Of a stretch of DNA of 64,000 nt, positions 23,813 to 33,840 are shown in pieces (positions within the stretch are counted from its first letter, which is position 1; every line of letters starts with the position of its first letter). A program made the translations under genes and the position numbers. This DNA is from Acheta domesticus (Eukaryota; Arthropoda; Insecta; Orthoptera; Gryllidae): positions 1-64,000 of the forward strand of contig JAHLJT010000664.1 of the NCBI GenBank assembly GCA_031308135.1, in the 5' to 3' direction. The notes under the pieces were generated by a model. That model had not been told where the DNA came from and searched no databases. It saw nothing but the letters and a program-made list of their open reading frames with translations.

Positions 23813-24767
23813 TGTAGTTTTAAAAATATTTAATCTTTCAGCGGAACTGCCGGTTTCATGTTTTGAAAGTGTTTTCATTGAAAAAATAAATAAATGTCCG
23901 AGTTTTCTAGAACCTATAAAAGAGCGAGTATTTCCTTTCATTTTGTCAGATGCCTTGGACCGTTAAGGATTTTTTTCTCTTCGAAATCACGCACAGCATT
24001 TCATCAAAACAAAAGAAAATAGTCACCCAGTTTGATACTGTTTCTTTGTAAATAATGAATAGCAATAAATAATTTTGAATGAAAAGCCAGGAGAACTATT
24101 TGATACCATTTCTAATTCTGATACTCGAATATTTAGTAATGAAACACTTAAATATTTTATGAACTATTAATTGAAACTGTTTTACACTGATAATATCATT
24201 ACAGAGGCCAATGTTAAGTTGGAAGAGTACAGTTATTTATATTACTGTGGGAGTACAACACACACAATGGTTACTTTTGTATGATTCACTGACAAAGTAG
24301 GCAGAAAGATGTGACTGTAGAAAGTTAATATACCTTAGTTGTGAAATTCTTCAAATTATTAGTTGTATTTCTTATATTAATTTCTACAATTCTTAGGTGA
24401 CTGCTATACTTAATGAAGAAGGCAGAAACAGAGCCTCATCATCAGCAGGGAGGGGAGCCTCAACGAGCACTGGACGGGGCCTGAAATATTTCGATTCCTC
24501 ATAGAGGAGGAGGAGGATCATGGAACAGCCACGTCCAGGCTATATTGCAGTTGAGGCACTATACAGAAACTCCCCCAATCCCCTTCACCAAGGATCCCAT
24601 TGAATTCTGGGAGGGAGAAAGGCCTGAAGGACATGGCTCAGAAGTACCTGTGTATACCGGCTACTTCTGTTCCATGTGAAAGGCTTTTCTCTGAAGCTGG
24701 GCTTATTATTACTGACAGGAGAAGCAACTTGTCACCTAGCAAAGCTTCTGCTTTGATGTTCATCAAA

Positions 24768-24813
24768 GGCAATGAGGGGTTTCTCTAAGAATTTTTTGAA
24801 ACCTCTCATTGCC
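24768..24813. repeat. Inverted repeat spanning the hAT stop codon
   Basis: GGCAATGAGGGGTTTC (24768-24783) pairs with GAAACCTCTCATTGCC (24798-24813), 15 of 16 positions, with a 14-base loop. The arm overlaps the last codons and the TAA. Confidence 0.8.
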
Positions 24814-25689
24814 TTTCGTTCAAGGTAAGGGTACCATCTCATTCCCTACAAAAAGGATATCCATAATATTGCCATATTTCTCTGACAACTGTCAAGAATT
24901 TTTAAATTTGTTGGGTGTATGAGCTAGTAATGTTTGCTGATTTCTTTTACAGAAGATCACTTGTCTTATGAGTAATATGACCATTTTCTCCTTTCACTAA
25001 TGTTATTTTCAAATTTGTGCCATATTTACACACATAAAGAAAACAAAGGAAGATACATTGATAAAAGTATATCGTCTACTTTACACAGTTTAGCCGAGTA
25101 ATTTATCAAAATGTGGTTTAATAGGTAGAATAGTTTTTGTTAAATTTGGAGAAAAACTCTATCCCTTTGGCTCCTTGGCAGACAGAAACTGCCCTCTTGC
25201 AATTTTTGTTAGCCGAAAGTTCTGCTCTCAGAAATCGAAGCATAACCACTCTCCTTTTGGTACATTCATGCAATTTGACTGTGCTTACATTCAGTGACAG
25301 TCACTGAAATCACTAACAACAGAAATAGTAACATAGTATTAATAATAAAATGTAAACAAAAAAGATATTAAAATACATTATAAATATTTTTTGATTTCAC
25401 CTAGTACACCTACAGCAGAAATGTGGTGAATGCAGAGAAGACGTCTGCACTTTTCTGCAGATAAATCTATCAACCAACAAAAAGACCTACAAGGGGGTTA
25501 TGTCAGAAAATCCTGCAATGGAATTATTGCACAGTATTTCTTACTTTTTTTATTGCTACAGTTGTCAGACACTTCTTTCTAGATGGAAGGGGTATAAATA
25601 TTCCTTTTCCAGAATACTCCTTTACTTGCTCGGTCAGAATATTAAGAAAATATAAGTATTGTGTGATATATCAACTTTCATGGGCAAGC
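24814..25689. other. no recognisable feature
   Basis: AT-rich sequence between the hAT stop codon and the 130-bp tandem array. Possibly 3' flank of the same element. Confidence 0.4.
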
Positions 25690-26705
25690 AGTGAATTTTA
25701 AAATAAATTAATACGTAATGCAAACTACTTTTATTAGTAAAATGTCCATGAGCACCAGTCTTAACCTTTCGCCTTTGTCTTATAGGAAGAATGGACAGTA
25801 GAGAATAGAGAAAGAAGGATAGAAGATTTTTAAAACTAATTAATAGGTAATGTAAATTACTTATTTTAGTAAAATGTCCATGAGCACCAGTCTTAACCTT
25901 TCGCCTTTGTCTTATAGGAAGAATGGACAGTAGAGAATAGAGAAAGAAGGAAAGAAGATTTTTAAAACTAATTAATAGGTAATGTAAATTACTTATTTAG
26001 TAAAATGTCCATGAGCACCAGTCAACTTTTCGCCTTTGTCTTATAGGAAGAATGGATAATAGAAGAATAGAGAAAGAAGGATAGAAGATTTTTAAATCCA
26101 ACTAATAGGTAATGTGAATTACTTTTATTAGTAAAATGTCCATGAGCACCAGTCTTCACATTTTGCCTTTGTCTTATAGCAAGAATAAACAATAGACAAA
26201 TACAGAAAGAAGAATTGAAGAATGTTAAAAGAAATTAATATGTAATGTAAATTTATTTTTATTAGTAAAATGTCTGTGAGTGACAGTCTTAATTTTTTGC
26301 CTTTGTCTTATAGGAAGATTGGAGAATAGAAGAATATAGAAAAAAGATTAGAAGGATTTTAAAACCAATTAATAGGTAATGTCAATTACTTTTATTAGTA
26401 AAATGTGTGTGAGTGCCAGTCTTAATTTTTAACCTTTGTCTTATAGGAAGAATGGAGAATAGAAGAAAGAATTTTAAAACAAATTAATAGGTAATGTAAA
26501 TTATTTTTATTAGTAAAATGTCCATGAGCAACAGTCTTCACTTTTTGCCTTTGTCTTATGGGAAGAACGGGGAATGGAAGATAGTGAAAGAATAGAAGAA
26601 TTTTAAAACCAATTAATGTGTAATGTATATTACTTTTATTAGTAAAGTGTCTGTGAGTGCCAGTCTTAATTTTTTTGCCTCTGTCTAATAGGAAGAATTC
26701 CTGGA
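25690..26705 (+). repeat. Tandem array of about eight 130-bp exon-like units
   Basis: The anchor AATGTCCATGAGCACCAGTC or a close variant starts near 25741, 25873, 26004, 26135, 26269, 26403, 26517 and 26645, so the period is about 131 bases with one short unit. Each unit holds a pyrimidine-rich stretch ending CTTTGTCTTATAG, then GAAGAATGGA and a purine-rich 50-60 bases, then TTAATAG followed by GTAATGTAAAT. This resembles a 3' splice site, a short exon and a 5' splice site. The units have no long open frame. Confidence 0.85.
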
Positions 26706-27319
26706 TAGTAGTGGAGCAATGGAATGGAGATTGATATATAGGGACTCGTCAACTACTATGGTAATTAATCCCTTTAGTGTATAGGATTTCTTGTGGCTGG
26801 AGGTGGCAATGATCCTCCCTGTGGATGGTGATATCTCGCACCTACCTTCATATCACCGTGCAGAGGATTACACTCAAAGATTTTCTCCAACATAAATGCT
26901 CTGGCCTGTTTTTTGTTTCCAATAAGTTCTGCTTTGTTCATTTTGTCTCCGAAAATGATTTAAGGAGACAGAAAACTGATTTCTTTTCTTCAAGAAAAAT
27001 ATTCAAAGAGTTGGATTTGTTGAAGTATTGAATGAGAGATGCAGAATATTTTGACACTCATGTTAGTAATTTAATGCAATTGGCAACAATAATAATAAAA
27101 ATAATAATAATAACAATAAAATTAAAAAAAAACAACATACAAACTAATATTTTTCTGTTTTAGCAGAAGATTAGCATCAAAGCAAAAAATGACTTACGCA
27201 CTTTTCTGAAATTGAATCAGCCATCTCTGACAATTACAATACAGTGAGGTATGTTAGAAAATCCTACATTCAAACTTTTTTAACTGCTTTTATTGTTATT
27301 AGATTCATTTTAATATATA
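26706..27319. other. no recognisable feature
   Basis: AT-rich, with an AATAATAAT-type low-complexity patch at about 27087-27130. No domain was recognised. Confidence 0.4.
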
Positions 27320-28620
27320 ATATTGTTACAGGTGAAGTAAATTATTTCTCATAATAGAATGCCCATGAAGTCCAGTTTGTTTTTAAAATATCTTTGTAAC
27401 TTGTATCACACAGGAAGAATTTGAAGATAGAAGATGAGCACTGATGGGATGAAGATGAAAGGGAGAGGTGGGTATCCCATTTGTGCATCACTGAGAATGC
27501 AAAGCCTGCGTTTTCAATTTCTTAATGTGTTTTCTTTTTGAATGAATTTATTTATTTTTTTTGCAATTTTTAGTTTTCTTTATTTTCCACATTTATGTTT
27601 ATGAAATAATGTTATCCCTATTTTTTTATTATTAGGTCATGATTAACCTGAAGGAGTCTTAAGCTTGAACAATCTACAGTGCCTCATAATAAAATGTATG
27701 TGCTATCATAATAAATATTGTAATAATTTTCTAAAAACAAAAAATGTATGACTGCATACAATACCAGATAGTGTTTCAGTAATTGTAAAGTAATCATTGC
27801 CAAATGTTCTGGGATTTTGGTATTTCATTAGGAAATTGTTGTGTGAATTTGTAACAGCAATGAAGTTTACATATGATTTCTGGGAATATATTATTGTTAA
27901 TTTTCCTCCAATAAATATTCTAAGGATGTAATACTATGCAAATTATTTGAGTTTGTTTGATTTTCATAAAATCCTAAAGAATTTGATGTTATCCTTTTTT
28001 TTCCTTTTCCTATTACAACTTGGAAAAGAATTACAATTCTTGTTTTCAACAGCAATATGTATTTTTATTCTGAAAGTAGTAAATTCTTCCTTAATATGCA
28101 ACATTTCTTTTAGCATTTCCAATTTGTACCACTTCCCCCTTCATTCATTAAAACCGATATCCCATCTAAGTGTTAATTTTTCTAAAGAAAGGTTTTTAAA
28201 TGCTGTTCACGTATTACAATAGCACTTTTGTATATTTGAGAAACACTATTTAACGATTTACTCTTGTAATGAAAAAAATCTTAATTCAGGAAAATAGAAA
28301 TGTTTGAGAAGTTTTCATTGCGAAAAGTAACTATATTTCGGTTTCATTTTCTTGGCGTACGGGGGGTGTCTTCAAAATGGAATATCTCACGGTATTTCAC
28401 ATCGTTCTCCATTCTGTCACCAAGAGTCGCACGATCGCCAGCACTGCTCGATAGTCGCGATCCTATGACTCTTAGCCGCACAACCGTGATCGACGCGAAA
28501 TACCGTGAGATACTCCATTTTATTGACACACACCCGTGCGTCAAGAAAGACACAACGAAGCATACGAACTGACTATTTCACCATCATGTCAACAACATAT
28601 ATATACTGCGATTTTTGTAG
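27320..28620 (+). repeat. 1 kb AT-rich repeat, copy 1 (with MITE insertions)
   Basis: Aligns in direct orientation with 31366-32740: GAAGTAAATTATTTCT, CACACAGGAAGAATTTGA, AAGGGAGAGGTGGGTATCCC, ACTATGCAAATTATT, then GCGAAAAGTAACTA and ATTTCACCATCAT. The first 120 bases are a diverged unit of the 130-bp array. Copy 1 lacks about 280 bases present in copy 2 (near 31795-32077) and is interrupted by MITEs at its right end. Confidence 0.88.
28334..28562. mobile_element. MITE a1, TA target, about 75-bp inverted repeats
   Basis: Inverted arms share TTTCTTGRCG, a run of G, GTGTC, AAAATGGARTATCTCACGG and TATTTC. TA borders both ends. The empty site is preserved in the sister repeat near 32680 as GTAACTACGAAC. 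No coding capacity, and it is probably mobilised by a Tc1/mariner-type enzyme (inference from the TA duplication). Confidence 0.88.
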
Positions 28621-28858
28621 GAAGAGCTCTCAAGATAACTCAAATCCCATCTTCGCGATGGAAGTATGTCACGGCATTTCGTATCATTCACAGTCGTTCC
28701 GCTAGATTTTGCACGATCGCGACCGTATGAAGCAGTGCTTGCGATCATGCGACTTCTACCCGGCAAGACCGAGAAAAGACGCGAAATGCCGTGACATATT
28801 CCATCGCGAAGATGGGATTTGAGTTATCTTGAGGGCTCTTCCTACAAAAATCGCAGTA
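28604..28858. mobile_element. MITE b, near-perfect palindrome, TA ends
   Basis: Left arm TACTGCGATTTTTGTAGGAA, GAGCTCTCAAGATAAC and CTCAAATCCCATCTTCGCGA is mirrored almost exactly on the right (TCGCGAAGATGGGATTTGAG to CGCAGTA). TA lies at both ends. It is non-coding and unrelated to MITE a beyond its architecture. Confidence 0.9.
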
Positions 28859-29081
28859 TAACATCGTTATTTTCTTTCTTGACGCATGGGGGGTATCAAT
28901 AAAATGGAATATCTCACGTTATTTTGCATCGTTCTCTGTTGTGCCGCCAGGCTTCGCATGATCGCCTGCACTGCTCAATACAGCGCGGTCACGCCATACT
29001 TCTAGCGGCACAATAAGAACGACGTAAAATATGAAATTTTCCATTTTATTGACACCCCCCCGTGCGCCAAGAAAGAAAAAC
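28859..29081. mobile_element. MITE a2, second copy of the MITE a family
   Basis: Same inverted arms as 28334-28562 (TTTCTTGACGCATGGGGGG, AATAAAATGGAATATCTCAC; right arm CCATTTTATTGACACC, GTGCGCCAAGAAAG). It directly abuts MITE b, and its left tip is eroded. Confidence 0.82.
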
Positions 29082-29331
29082 CGAAGTATAAATATAAATG
29101 CATGGTAGAAGTATAATTACTTATGGATATTTATGGAGTGAGTTGTTTCTTTTACGTAACTGCAGTTATTTGTGATTTATAAGTTTTCAATGTATGGAAC
29201 CATGGTTTGTAGATTAATTTTTCAATAAACAACAGAGTAGGAAGTTACAAAAATGATTCTTCGTAGAAGCCAGTGGTTCGATTTCACGATTCTTGAGTCA
29301 CGAAATCCATTCACTATCCACTAGCGCACAA
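29082..29331. other. no recognisable feature
   Basis: AT-rich spacer between the MITE cluster and the fold-back. Confidence 0.4.
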
Positions 29332-29677
29332 AGCAGACGTACAATCGAAGAACTACATGGACGAGAAGCCAATTTACTCGGTTGAACATTTACTCGGTTG
29401 AATCGGTGCAACTCTACCAATACTCGATTGAAAACGCGGGAAAATGCCGTGGCAATGTGGGCGGAGGCCCAATGGGGGTCCTTTGGGAACAAGGCTCCTG
29501 TTTCAAAATTTGTCATATGTGTATTGTTATGACAACACGTACCTCTAATATATAAGGTTAATGACAATTGAAATAATTAAGTTATTAATTCTGTTGATAA
29601 TTTAATCTGAAATCGCTATAAGTAAATAACTAGTGGACTTTCTTGTATAATGTGTAATGGTTATGTCAATATGTAAT

Positions 29678-30032
29678 AGTTATAGTTAATGCCTTATTTT
29701 ACGTGGCGAGACTCGGGCCACCAGGCCCGCTCTTCCGTCTGACCACGCAAATTTCTACTACGCTCCTTTCACCTAGCGGAGAAAGAAGGTATTATCTCGG
29801 GCGACGAAACAGGCGATTTGAATTTAGCTCAGAGGCGTCATTTAGGCTTGAGGATCATTTACATGCAAGTAAATCTACTAACATGGGCCAGCCGGCTTTA
29901 CTTCCCCCCCACGGAAGGCGTACGAAGGATTTTTCGCCCTTTAAAAATCCACGGCTTCCATCGGGTTTGAACCCGCGAACTTGGGTATGACAGTTCGGCA
30001 CGCTAACCGTCACACCATCGAATCCGCCGAAT
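29678..30032 (-). repeat. tRNA-derived SINE, family B, in the fold-back left arm
   Basis: Read on the minus strand, GATGGTGTGACGGTTAGCGT gives an A-box-like segment, and GGGTTCAAACCC a B-box about 50 bases later. The 3' end reads GGAAGAGCGGGCCTGGTGGC, then CCGAGTCTCGCCAC and TAAAATAAGGCA, the same tail as the truncated insert at 15804. The right arm of the fold-back lacks it, which marks the insertion limits. Confidence 0.85.
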
Positions 30033-30236
30033 AATGAATATATACGTAGCTAATAATGTAGGCCTGCCTTTAATATTTCAGATATAAGTAGATATAATTG
30101 TCACCTTTCCCGTAACTCTGTTGGAAAGCTATTACGCTCGGAGAATATGTTCCGCAGTCAATAGATTCCAAATTGTGACCTTGCTTACTAAGTAGCAATG
30201 CGTTTTTTAATAATTAAATTTGTTAAAAGAATTGGT

Positions 30237-30306
30237 CGGCCCGAAAGATTTTCGACCCAGGCCTTCTGATTTATGCCCAGCTGCTCTAGCCATAAGCTAC
30301 CGAGTC
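30237..30306 (-). tRNA. tRNA-like sequence (SINE or pseudo-tRNA), copy 1
   Basis: Minus-strand GACTCGGTAGCTTATGGCTA, GAGCAGCTGGGCATAAATCA and GAAGGCCTGGGTCG. It resembles the copies at 30375 and 31024 but has a damaged B-box. Innermost part of the fold-back left arm. Not expected to be a functional tRNA. Confidence 0.5.
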
Positions 30307-30374
30307 AACCAACCCTTTGAACGGTAATGAGGGGAGTGATAAGAAGCTCATGAAAACCGTTTTATGCTTTTGTT

Positions 30375-30446
30375 GACTCGATAGCTTAGTGGTCAGAGTA
30401 GCTGGGCGTAAACCAGAAGGCCCGGGTTCGAATCCCTATCGGGCCG
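30375..30446 (+). tRNA. tRNA-like sequence, Tyr-type anticodon loop, copy 2
   Basis: A 72-nt segment with acceptor GACTCGA pairing to TCGGGCC (one mismatch), A-box TAGCTTAGTGG and B-box GGGTTCGAATCCC. The anticodon arm is CTGG, loop GCGTAAA, CCAG, so the anticodon would be GTA. Base 33 is C rather than the near-universal T, and the T-stem is poorly paired. It is probably a SINE head or decayed tRNA, not a working gene. It forms the inner end of the fold-back right arm. Confidence 0.55.
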
Positions 30447-31023
30447 ACTAATTTTTGTAACAAAGTTTAATTATTAAAAACGCATTGTTACTTAGTAGCA
30501 AGGTCACAATTTGAATTCTACACGACTGCGGAACATATTCTCCGAGCGTAGTAATTTTCCAATAGGTGACGCAAAAGGTGACAATTATATCTACTTATAT
30601 ATAAAATATTAAAGGTAGGCCTACATTATTAGCTACGTATATATTCATTACATATTTACATAACCATTATACAGTATACATTATACAAGAGAGTCCACTA
30701 GTTATTTACTTATAGCTATTTGAGATTAAATTATCAATAAACTTAATTATTTCAATTGTCATTAACCTTACATAAGTACGTGTTGTCATGGCAATACACA
30801 TATGACAAATTTTGAAACTGGCGCCATGTTCCCAAACGGCCTCCATTGGGCCTCCGCCCACATTGCCACCGCATTTTCCCGCGTTTTCAATCGACGGTTG
30901 GTGCAGTTGCACCGATTCAACCGAGTAAATTGGCTTCTCGTCCATGTAGTTCTTCGATTGTGCGTCTGCTGAACGATAAAGGGGGTGATAAGGCACTCAT
31001 GAAAACCATTCAAAGGGGTGGAT

Positions 31024-31095
31024 GACTCGGTAGCTCAGTGCTCAGAGCAGCTGGGCATAAACCAGAAGACCCGTGTTCGAATCCCTTTCAGGCCG
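31024..31095 (+). tRNA. tRNA-like sequence, copy 3
   Basis: GACTCGGTAGCTCAGTGCTC, an anticodon arm CTGG-GCATAAA-CCAG, then GTGTTCGAATCCC and TCAGGCC. About 50 bases upstream, GATAAGGCACTCATGAAAACC matches the sequence before copy 2, so copies 2 and 3 share a flank as well as the tRNA-like part. The 3' flank AATTTTTTTTAACAAATTTAAT matches the other two copies. Confidence 0.55.
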
Positions 31096-31130
31096 ACCAA
31101 TTTTTTTTAACAAATTTAATGACATAAGTA

Positions 31131-31365
31131 GAAAATTTCTCTCTATTAAAATGCTTGAAACAAAGATGCCTTGTCTTCTTGAACCCACTTTTATCACAAA
31201 AATGTATCTTTTTAAGCACACATGACGAATAATGTTCCTACCAATGTTGAATATATTTGTCTCAATAACATTCATTGCGTAAACACTATTCAGAAGTTTC
31301 TTCAAAATTCAAATAATTGTTATTCACCCTCATGAACGAAACATTTACTCAAAATTAACTAGATT
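31131..31365. other. no recognisable feature
   Basis: AT-rich spacer. Only antisense chance frames are seen. Confidence 0.4.
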
Positions 31366-32740
31366 ATTAGATTTATTGGTGAAGTAAATTATTTCTTATA
31401 AGTAATAAAATGCCCATGAAGTCCAGTCTATTTTTAAAATAACGTTGTAACTTGTATCACACAGGAAGAATTTGAGAGTAGAAGATGAACAATGATGGGA
31501 TGAAGATGAAAGGGAGAGGTGGGTATCCCACTTGTGCATCACTGAGAATGCCAGCCTGCCTTTACAATTTTCTTAATGTAAGTTATTTCTTTTTAAATGC
31601 ATTTATTTATTTTTTGCATTTTTTATTTTCTTTATTTTCCAAATTGATTTATATGAAATAATGTTATCTTTATTTTCTTATTATTAGGTCCCTGGTTAAC
31701 CTGAAGAGGTCGAGCAATCTACAGTACCTCATAATAAAATGTGTATGCTATCATAATAAATATTGTAATAAATCATAACCTCTGCAATGTAGAAAAAAAA
31801 TAATATTAGAAACACTTACATTAATATGCAAACATAATGTTTATTTTATGGAGTGCACATTCACATTTACAAGCTATAGCCATTTTTTTCATTTATCTAC
31901 TATTGCCATGCACATAAGAATTTTTTTGTGTCACTTCTTCAGTACAGAAAAGTAACTAGTTCTTCAGGCCCCATTGAATGTTAAAAAAATCTTGCAAACA
32001 AAGAATATTTTTGTCATCTTTCTTTATTTGGAGGAGATGATATTCTTTACTAATTTACTTTCTAAGAATAGAATTTTCTAAAAACAAAAAAAATTGGTGA
32101 CTGCATAAGATCCTAGATAGTGTTTCAGTAATTGGAAAGTAGTCATTGCCAAAAGTTCTGGGATTTTGCTATTTCATTAGGAAATTATGTTGTGTGAATA
32201 TTTAACAGCAATGAAGTTTACATGATTTCTGGGAATATATTATTGTTAATCTTCCTCCAATAAAAATTCTAAGGATGTAATACTATGCAAATTATTGGAG
32301 ATTGTTTGATTTTAATAAAATCCTAAAGAATTTGATGTTAATTTTTTCATTTCCTTTTACAACTTGTAAAAGAATTACAATTCTTGTTTTCAACAGCAAT
32401 ATGTACTTTTATTCTGAAAGTAGTAAATTCTTCCTTAATATGCAACATTTCTTTTAGCATTTCCAATTTGTACCACTTCCCCCTTCATTCATTAAAACCG
32501 ATATTCCATCGAAGTGTTAATTTTTCTAAAGAAAGGTTTTTAAATGCTGTTCACGTATTACAATAGCACTTTTATATATTTGAGAAACACTATTTAACGA
32601 TTTACTCTTGTAATGAAAAAAATCTTAATTCACAAAAATATAAAGGTTTGAATCGTTTGCATAGCGAAAAGTAACTACGAACGGAATATTTCACCATCAT
32701 CACAACTACATATAAGTTGTAAAATAAATGCAGACACCTT
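31366..32740 (+). repeat. 1 kb AT-rich repeat, copy 2 (empty-site copy)
   Basis: Direct copy of 27320-28620 about 4.0 kb downstream. It retains about 280 bases (31795-32077) absent from copy 1 and lacks the MITEs: GTAACTACGAAC near 32680 is contiguous here. Its 5' end is a single diverged unit of the 130-bp array. Confidence 0.88.
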
Positions 32741-33840
32741 CCTATTGAACGCAGTTACTTCGTAGCTAATTTAACTTCACTGTCAAGTGTAACTCAACAT
32801 ACCGCCAAAATGAACGACAGCACATGAGTGAAAAACAAATTAACACCGAAAAAGAACGACTATCTTGCTATCGTGTCGGGCTACAGTCGTGTACGGGAGG
32901 AGAGCGAACTACCAAAGTAATGGTTGGTAAACCGATTGCAACCGATTCCAACGGTTGAAAAGGCGGGAAAGAATCGTTGATATCATCCAATCACTCATTA
33001 ACATCACTAGCGGACACCACAAACTCACAAACACGAATAGAGCTACAAACATATGACTATCAGCAGCTGAACAGCAGTATGCGCGAGCATTTCCATCTTT
33101 CAAAGAAGTTCTATATTCAGGCCATTTACGTACACCGCGAAATTCAAAATCACACCACTCGCAAAAGTGTAAAAAAGTAGACAGAGAGAAAAGAGGCGAG
33201 GAAAGTGGTTCAACTTAATAATTGTTCTCTGATTTAATTTTCATTTAGAGATTTTTTTAATTCTACCGAAAAACGAAGCATCATATTATTGAACAATGAA
33301 CAGTACAGAACAGCGGCCTCATACGCGGCCTGGATCAAAGAGTATATATCGCCTGGATTAAATATATACATCGTTTGACCAACATTCCCATGTACCGAAG
33401 TGAAGTCTAATCCTACTGAATTGTTTCTGATGGTAACAAATAGTATTTATTACTGACAGGTGAAAATATTAGATTCATTATTAATTACTTTGGAAGTGCT
33501 TTTCTTGAGGTGAGTAAGAACGCAGAAAATAATCAAATAGTTTTTGTTATACAAATAATGATTCAATTTTTGCACCCCCGCAAGCTGGCGCCTTGGTCCT
33601 CTCAAAATCCCCTTCTCATAACAAATCCAGTGATATAGTATAAATTATTGTAATTTTTTCATCACGATACATTTAAAATATCAATTCATATTTAAAATAA
33701 CATTTCAAAACTCTTTTTAAAAACACAATTGTTAAAACGTGGATTATCTTGCTGTTTGAACTTAAATATAAATATAGAAATGGGTTAGTAATTAAACATC
33801 TGATTTCAGCAAATTTTATTTCTACAGGTAGTATATCAAT
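32741..33840. other. unassigned; probably includes the Helitron 5' end
   Basis: No domain was recognised. A Helitron 5' terminus (TC following a host A) should lie here, but I cannot choose among candidates without a second copy. Confidence 0.35.

Larger units (their letters stand above)
18655..24788 (+). pseudogene. Seven-exon BED-finger hAT transposase gene, damaged
   Basis: Coding exons inferred from homology order and GT-AG borders are 18655-18878, 19003-19105, 19395-19655, 22070-22247, 22328-22518, 22639-22973 and 24397-24788. Exon 1 has a BED zinc finger (CRICNHPYSTSGGTSNLRDH, then IRRRH). Exon 2 reads QPFSIVEEGSFKELV, exon 3 WVALTSDTGTSN (first catalytic-type Asp; the usual Trp is lost), and exon 4 IVTDNAAYMQNAV and PCMAHTLHLVV. 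Exon 5 reads QQVPTRWNSKLAM, exon 6 ATFLDPRFKKRG, and exon 7 the hAT dimerisation tail (YLCIPATSVPCERLFSEAG). All inferred junctions use GT and AG. Lesions: one base appears missing from the T-run near 22241, and exon 7 has several frameshifts between 24460 and 24615. No hAT terminal repeats were found, so this may be an element that lost its ends or a once-domesticated copy that decayed. Confidence 0.85.
29332..30970. mobile_element. Fold-back (long inverted repeat) with tRNA-like core
   Basis: The left arm, 29332-30306, is mirrored by the right arm, 30375-30970, around a spacer of about 65 bases. Matching landmarks: AGCAGACGTACAATCGAAG with CTTCGATTGTGCGTCTGCT, ACTAGTGGACT with AGTCCACTAGT, and GAATATATACGTAGCTAATA with TATTAGCTACGTATATATTC. 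The innermost part of each arm is a tRNA-like sequence. The left arm is longer because a SINE (29678-30032) is inserted in it. No transposase is visible. Confidence 0.88.

Noticed and set aside
30375..30446. Functional tRNA-Tyr gene
   Set aside because: C at position 33, a weak T-stem, an acceptor mismatch, and repetition with shared flanks all point to a SINE-type or pseudo-tRNA.
25690..32740. Possible CRISPR array
   Set aside because: Units are about 130 bp without unique spacers of constant length, and the genome is eukaryotic.
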